Assembly: GCF_900156155.1 (NCBI RefSeq)
Contig: NZ_FTMD01000010.1
Location: forward strand, 153,344-217,343
DNA: 64,000 nt
Source: Aromatoleum tolulyticum
Lineage (GTDB): Bacteria; Pseudomonadota; Gammaproteobacteria; Burkholderiales; Rhodocyclaceae
Direction: 5' to 3'
Positions 60,202-64,000 of this stretch are shown here, piece by piece. The position numbers and the translations under genes were made by a program. The notes beneath the pieces were generated by a model. It did not search any database. It had not been told where the DNA came from and saw only the letters and a list, made by a program, of their open reading frames with translations. How positions within the stretch are numbered: position 1 is the stretch's first letter; every line of letters begins with the position of its first letter.

Positions 60202-61278
60202 TCAGGCGACCTGCAGCTCGCGAACCGCAGCGCGCGGGGCCGCACTCGCCGGCACGCTGCCGAACAGATTCTTCGGGTCGGCGAGATCGGGGATCAGCGA
60301 AATCTCTTCCTCGACACCCAGCTCGATCGCTAGGTCGCGCATGAAGCGCAGCGCGGAAAAGTCCTCCAGCGCGAAGCCGACCGAGTCGAACACCGTGACT
60401 TCGCTCGCTGCCTGACGGCCCGGAACCTTGCCGGCGAGCACGTTCCACAGCTCCGTCACCTCGAAGTCCGCCGGCATCTGCTGCATGTCGCCCTCGATGC
60501 GCGACTGCGGCTCGAATTCGCAGAACACGCGGCCCATGCGCAGCACATCCGCGTGCAGTTCGGTCTTGCCCGGGCAGTCGCCGCCAACGCCGTTGATGTG
60601 CATGCCCGGCTCGATCATGTCGGGCGTGAGAATGGTCGCGTTGGTCTTGTCGGCCGTCACGGTAGTGACGATGTCGCAGCCCTTCACGGCCTCCTTGGTG
60701 CTGGCGAAGCGCTTCGCGGACAGACCCATGCGCTCGAGGTTACGCATCAGCTTGTTGGTCGCCGCGGCATCGACGTCGAACAGGTGGAACTCGGTGACGC
60801 CCAACAGGTGGTGGAAGGCCAGCGCCTGGAATTCGCTCTGCGCGCCGTTGCCGATCAGCGCCATGCGCTTGCTGTCCGGGCGGGCCAGCGCGCGGGCGGC
60901 AAGCGCGGAAGTCGCAGCGGTGCGCAGCGCGGTGGTCAGCGTCAGCTCGCTGACCAGGGTCGGGGCGCCGGTATCGACATCGGCAAGCACGCCGAAGGCC
61001 ATCACGGTACTCAGGCCGAAACGATGATTTTTGGGATGGCCATTCACGTACTTGAAGGAGTACAGCGAATCGTCCGAGATCGGCATCAGCTCGATCACGC
61101 CGTCGTCGGAATGATTGGCGACGCGGGCGGTCTTCTCGAAATCGTTCCAGCGCAGGAAGTCCGCGCGGATGTAGTCGGCCATACCCGCCAGACAATTCGC
61201 GAAACCCTTCGCGGCGACGAGCTCGGCAGCGCGCTCGGCGCTCAGGAAGCGGGTGGGGATGCGGTTGCTGGTTTTCAT
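60202..61278 (-). CDS. ocd: Ornithine cyclodeaminase
   Basis: The 358-residue protein is an ornithine cyclodeaminase (mu-crystallin family), which turns ornithine into proline and ammonia with tightly bound NAD+. Conserved parts are FLRWNDFEKTARVANHSDDG, the YVNGHPKNH segment with a substrate Lys nearby, the ALIGNGAQSEFQALAF dinucleotide motif and the INGVGGDCPGKTEL active-site loop with its catalytic aspartate. The start at 61278 follows an AGAGGAA site. It is divergent from an Lrp/AsnC regulator, the usual partner for amino-acid catabolic genes. Confidence 0.93.
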   Translation of the reverse strand: MKTSNRIPTRFLSAERAAELVAAKGFANCLAGMADYIRADFLRWNDFEKTARVANHSDDGVIELMPISDDSLYSFKYVNGHPKNHRFGLSTVMAFGVLADVDTGAPTLVSELTLTTALRTAATSALAARALARPDSKRMALIGNGAQSEFQALAFHHLLGVTEFHLFDVDAAATNKLMRNLERMGLSAKRFASTKEAVKGCDIVTTVTADKTNATILTPDMIEPGMHINGVGGDCPGKTELHADVLRMGRVFCEFEPQSRIEGDMQQMPADFEVTELWNVLAGKVPGRQAASEVTVFDSVGFALEDFSALRFMRDLAIELGVEEEISLIPDLADPKNLFGSVPASAAPRAAVRELQVA

Positions 61279-61427
61279 GGTCTCGTTCCTCTTTGGTGTG
61301 CTGCTTGGTGTCTTGCGATTCTGTGAGGACATGATCAACCAGTTCCGCGTCAATCAAAATATCAAGAACTGTGCTACTTTGCTAAAAACCTGATCATTTC
61401 GATAACTATTTCTGCCATATCGACAAA
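61279..61427. promoter_or_regulatory. A/T-rich divergent control region, ocd/Lrp
   Basis: The 149 bases between the two starts are markedly A/T-rich for this genome, for example CAATCAAAATATCAAGAAC and CTAAAAACCTGATCATTTCG. Lrp/AsnC proteins bind such degenerate A/T-rich sites, so both promoters and the regulator's site probably lie here. No single operator can be named. Confidence 0.5.
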
Positions 61428-61859
61428 ATGGACACCCTCGACCAGCAGCTGATCAGCCTCCTGCGTAACGACGCGCGGATGAGCGTCGCAAACCTCGCGC
61501 ACAAGCTGAAGGTGTCGCGCGGCACCGTCACCAACCGCATCACGAAGCTCGAGAACGACGGCATCATCGTCGGCTACACGGTCAAGCTCAGGCCCGATTC
61601 GCAGCCGAACGAGATCCGCGCGTGGATGAGCATCGTCGTCGCCGGCAACGAAACGCGCTCGGTGATCGCGAGCCTGCTGGGCGAACCGGGCGTCGCATCC
61701 CTGCACGACACCAACGGGCGCTGGGACCTGCTCGCGGAGTTGCGCGCGGAGAACCTCACGGAACTGTCGAACGTCCTCGAACGCATCCGCCTGATCCGCA
61801 GCATCCAGCACACCGAGACGAGCATCCATCTCGCGAGCTACCGCGGCGAAAACTCCTGA
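61428..61859 (+). CDS. Lrp/AsnC-family transcriptional regulator
   Basis: The 143-residue protein has an N-terminal helix-turn-helix (DQQLISLLRNDARMSVANLA, SRGTVTNRITKLENDGIIVGY) and a C-terminal RAM/AsnC ligand domain (residues about 70-140) that forms the octamer and binds amino acids. It most likely senses ornithine or arginine and activates the divergent ornithine cyclodeaminase gene, as in comparable pairs in other proteobacteria; this is inferred from position. Confidence 0.92.
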   Translation: MDTLDQQLISLLRNDARMSVANLAHKLKVSRGTVTNRITKLENDGIIVGYTVKLRPDSQPNEIRAWMSIVVAGNETRSVIASLLGEPGVASLHDTNGRWDLLAELRAENLTELSNVLERIRLIRSIQHTETSIHLASYRGENS

Positions 61860-61985
61860 GCGATCACACCGGCTCCGATCGCCCGCCGCTCGAGCCGTGC
61901 GGGGCTCTTTCACCCATATCGCATGCCCCTCGCACATTGCCGGCTGTATCATGACGGAATCGCGTTACCCTCAGAAGGAACGGCC

Positions 61986-62699
61986 GTGGCCAGCCCTGCC
62001 CCCCGCTACCGCCAGATCGAGGAATTCCTGCTCGAAAAGATTCGCAGCGGCGCCTATCCGGTCCACCACCAGATTCCGCCGGAAGAACAGCTCGCCCGCG
62101 ACTTCCGCGTCAGCCGCATGACCGCCAACAAGGCGATCCGCGACCTCGTGCAGGGCGGCTACCTCGTCCGCCAACCGGGCCTCGGTACCTTCGTCACCGA
62201 CCGCAAGGCCGAATCATCGCTCCACGAAGCCCTCAACATCGCCGCCGAAGTCCGTGGCCGCGGCAACGATTACAGCAACACGGTGCTCTGCTGCGAAGCC
62301 CTCGAGGCCGACGACGAGGTCGCCTTGCGTCTCGGCATACGCCTCGGCACGCGCATCTTCCATACCGTGATCGTGCACCGCGAGAACGACATCCCGATCC
62401 AGCTCGAGGAGCGCTTCGTCAACCCGAAGTGGGTACCCGACTATCTCGAAACCGACTTCTCGCGCCACACGCCGAACGAAGCCCTTGCCGCCGCCTGCCT
62501 GATCTCCGACGTCGAGCACGTCGTCGAAGCAGTCTTCCTCGACGCGCAGACCGCAACCGCACTCGACACAACCACCACCACCCCCTGCCTGCTGACGATC
62601 CGCCGCACCTGGTCCGACGAACACCTCATCAGCTACGCACGGCTGACTCATCCGGGTGACCGCTACAAACTCCGCTCATCGATGCGAAACCGGCCTTGA
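61986..62699 (+). CDS. hutC: GntR/HutC-family regulator, histidine-utilisation-repressor-like
   Basis: The 237-residue protein has a GntR winged helix (about 5-75: RYRQIEEFLLEKIRSGAY, MTANKAIRDLVQGGYLVRQPG) and a UTRA effector domain (about 95-235) with the HutC-like LEERFVNPKWVPDYLETDFS segment and the RRTWSDEHLISYARLTHPG end. HutC repressors bind urocanate and control histidine degradation; no hut genes are in the window, so they may lie just beyond or elsewhere. The GTG at 61986 is preferred to an ATG at 61923 because it follows AGAAGGA and begins at the conserved domain. Confidence 0.85.
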   Translation: MASPAPRYRQIEEFLLEKIRSGAYPVHHQIPPEEQLARDFRVSRMTANKAIRDLVQGGYLVRQPGLGTFVTDRKAESSLHEALNIAAEVRGRGNDYSNTVLCCEALEADDEVALRLGIRLGTRIFHTVIVHRENDIPIQLEERFVNPKWVPDYLETDFSRHTPNEALAAACLISDVEHVVEAVFLDAQTATALDTTTTTPCLLTIRRTWSDEHLISYARLTHPGDRYKLRSSMRNRP

Positions 62700-63166
62700 C
62701 TGCCCTCCATGGCGGACGTCCGCTGGCAGCGGCCGATCCCGAACCGCCCCTGAGTTCATCGCCCCTGAGTTCGCGGCCCTGAAGCTGATCGCAAGCGCCC
62801 CCAGTCGATCGCACACGCCCCACCCCCTCTCGTACGATCCTCCTCCGTGTTCCGCAAGCTCCATCCTCAGTACGGCCTCGCGACACTGCAACCGCTCTTC
62901 CCGCACGGCTATGCCGAACCGCAGCGCAGCCCGCGCCTGCCCCAGCGCTTCGCCGAAATCATGGGCGGGCGCACACCCATCGACGATACCCACGCGGAGA
63001 TTCCCGCATCCCTGTCCGACACCGTCATCGGCGAGCAAACGGCCACCGAAATCGCACTCCGGCCACCGACGCACTGACACGCAGCACGAATCCCTACGCA
63101 ATCGCGCCGCTCCGACGGCCGCCGCGATCTCCGTCTCACGCGGCAGCTCGCGCCTGCGGCGCGCGA
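62700..63166. other. Stretch without a convincing gene
   Basis: It carries a 13-base direct repeat CGCCCCTGAGTTC at 62745 and 62760. The most coding-like frame is 62847-63077 on the plus strand (76 residues from a GTG, ending RPPTH), but it has no ribosome site and no family I recognise. It may be a gene remnant. Confidence 0.5.
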
Positions 63167-63586
63167 TTACTCCTCGGGCATCGCCATCACCATCCACGAG
63201 ACCCCGAAGCGGTCCGTGAGCATTCCGAAGCGCGGCGACCAGAAGGTCTTCTCCAGCGGCATTTGTACTTGCCCCCCCTCAGCCAGCGCCCCGAACACGC
63301 GCTCGACCTCCCCCACGTCTGACAGACTCGCTGTCAACGCAAAGCCCTGAAAACCGGGCTGCCCCGTGCACGGGCCATCCGACACCATCACCTGCGTGTC
63401 GCCAAAACTCAGGTTTGCGTGCATTACCTTCTCTTCGAATCCTGGCGGCAAGGTGCCCGGCGGCGGCGGATCCGGACTTTCGCGGAATCGCATCAACATC
63501 GTCACCTCCGCGCCGAGCACCTCGCGATAGAACGCAATCGCCTCATCGCAACGGCCGTCGAAGAACAGATAGGGCTGAACTTGCAT
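63167..63586 (-). CDS. VOC-fold protein, PhnB-like (glyoxalase/bleomycin-resistance superfamily)
   Basis: The 139-residue protein has two beta-alpha-beta-beta-beta units of the VOC fold and resembles PhnB/3-demethylubiquinone-type members: VQPYLFFDGRCDEAIAFYRE at the start, the loop SPDPPPPGTLPPGFEEKVMH, SFGDTQVMVSDG, and PLEKTFWSPRFGMLTDRFGVSWMV at the end. Several PhnB-like proteins lack the full metal site and their activity is unknown. An almost perfect AAAGGAGG site lies 7 bases before the ATG, suggesting strong translation. Confidence 0.9.
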   Translation of the reverse strand: MQVQPYLFFDGRCDEAIAFYREVLGAEVTMLMRFRESPDPPPPGTLPPGFEEKVMHANLSFGDTQVMVSDGPCTGQPGFQGFALTASLSDVGEVERVFGALAEGGQVQMPLEKTFWSPRFGMLTDRFGVSWMVMAMPEE

Positions 63587-64000
63587 CTCACACCTCCTTT
63601 GGTACAGGGCGGGCCTGCGCTGCAGGCGACTGCCGCATCACGCTCGACAGATCGCCTTCCGCAGCGACAACAGAGCCCGGAAGGCGACGCTCGATCTCGG
63701 CCGATACCCCCATCGGAAGTCACGGCACCTTGCGTTATATGCATCACAACGGCAAACGGCCACAACGAATCTGTGACAGTTCTCGCGTCGTGGCGTGCGT
63801 CAGGCCATCCAGCCAGGAAATCAAGTCAGCGCAAGATACGTTGCAATGCGACAGGAAGACCGCGGTCGGCTTACGGCGAGAAACGTCCCTTTTGCCGGGG
63901 GCACGGCACGACACGGTCGGGAGCGGCGGTAGACGCAAAAAAGCCGCTGATCCTGAGTAGGAAGAGCGGCTTTTTTGGGAGTAGGTAGTCTGACGATGAC
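63587..64000. other. Gene-free right end
   Basis: No gene is supported here. The left part should hold the promoter of the VOC-protein gene; the right part is a terminator, and the last 24 bases belong to whatever follows. Confidence 0.5.
63937..63976. terminator. Strong bidirectional terminator
   Basis: AAAAAAGCCGCT (63937-63948) and AGCGGCTTTTTT (63965-63976) form a perfect stem around a 16-base loop, with T-runs on both strands. Such structures usually lie between convergent genes, so a gene converging from the right probably ends near here. Confidence 0.85.

Noticed and set aside
62847..63077. Possible 76-residue gene on the plus strand
   Set aside because: GTG start without ribosome site, no family resemblance, and surrounding sequence looks non-coding; kept only as a remark.

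Overview
The window is GC-rich (roughly two thirds G+C by eye) bacterial chromosome with dense, short-gapped operons. Gene content points to a betaproteobacterium of the Rhodocyclales (Azoarcus/Aromatoleum/Thauera-like): a sigma-54-type promoter in front of ferredoxin-fixABCX genes, an AliA-like acyl-CoA ligase, large c-di-GMP proteins and a DUF1631 protein. The genus is an inference from protein resemblance. I saw no rRNA, tRNA, CRISPR array, transposase or prophage gene.

Layout. 1-1.9 kb: 3' end of a GCS2-type carboxylate-amine ligase, an N-formylglutamate amidohydrolase and a small ABM-like protein. 2-5.7 kb: an Arg/Asp-rich lipoprotein, a methyltransferase, a beta-class glutathione transferase, a glutathione peroxidase and a YajD-like HNH protein. 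5.7-11.7 kb (minus strand): a membrane diguanylate cyclase, a 12-TM-type permease and two oxidoreductases, separated by copies of a palindromic repeat. 11.8-16.5 kb: an acyl-CoA ligase, CBS protein and GntP permease operon diverging from a LysR regulator. 16.9-20 kb: a second LysR gene facing a DUF1631 gene.

20.2-28.3 kb is an electron-transfer block. A -24/-12 promoter precedes a seven-gene operon (ferredoxin, fixA, fixB, fixC, fixX, ferritin-like protein, cation efflux protein) that ends in a hairpin. Facing it is a histidine kinase, KdpE-like regulator and ferredoxin-NADP reductase operon. Together they look like reductant supply for nitrogen fixation or a similar low-potential process, but no nif structural genes are present.

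28.7-36.1 kb: a small winged-helix protein, a PqqU/YncD-like TonB receptor, a DUF302 protein with a problematic start, and a 1347-residue PAS-GGDEF-EAL protein ending in a zinc-binding CZB domain. 36.2-44.1 kb holds the most unusual set: a GH46-type chitosanase with a peptidoglycan-binding tail, a metacaspase, and a 1953-residue protein joining two alpha/beta-hydrolase domains to a CHAT caspase-like protease. This is the best candidate for an undescribed conflict or cell-death module.

44.3-57 kb: a Tat-exported beta-carbonic-anhydrase-like protein, two Hsp20 genes behind a sigma-32-like promoter, then a minus-strand run of archease, RtcB, acyl-CoA synthetase, 2-oxoacid dehydrogenase E1alpha/E1beta/E2 and an acyl carrier protein. 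Facing it are a ClpP-fold lipoprotein and an ACP-AMP ligase-acyltransferase fusion. 57-64 kb: a LysR gene divergent from glutathione-dependent formaldehyde oxidation genes, ornithine cyclodeaminase divergent from an Lrp/AsnC regulator, a HutC-like repressor, a VOC-fold protein, and a strong bidirectional terminator at the right end.
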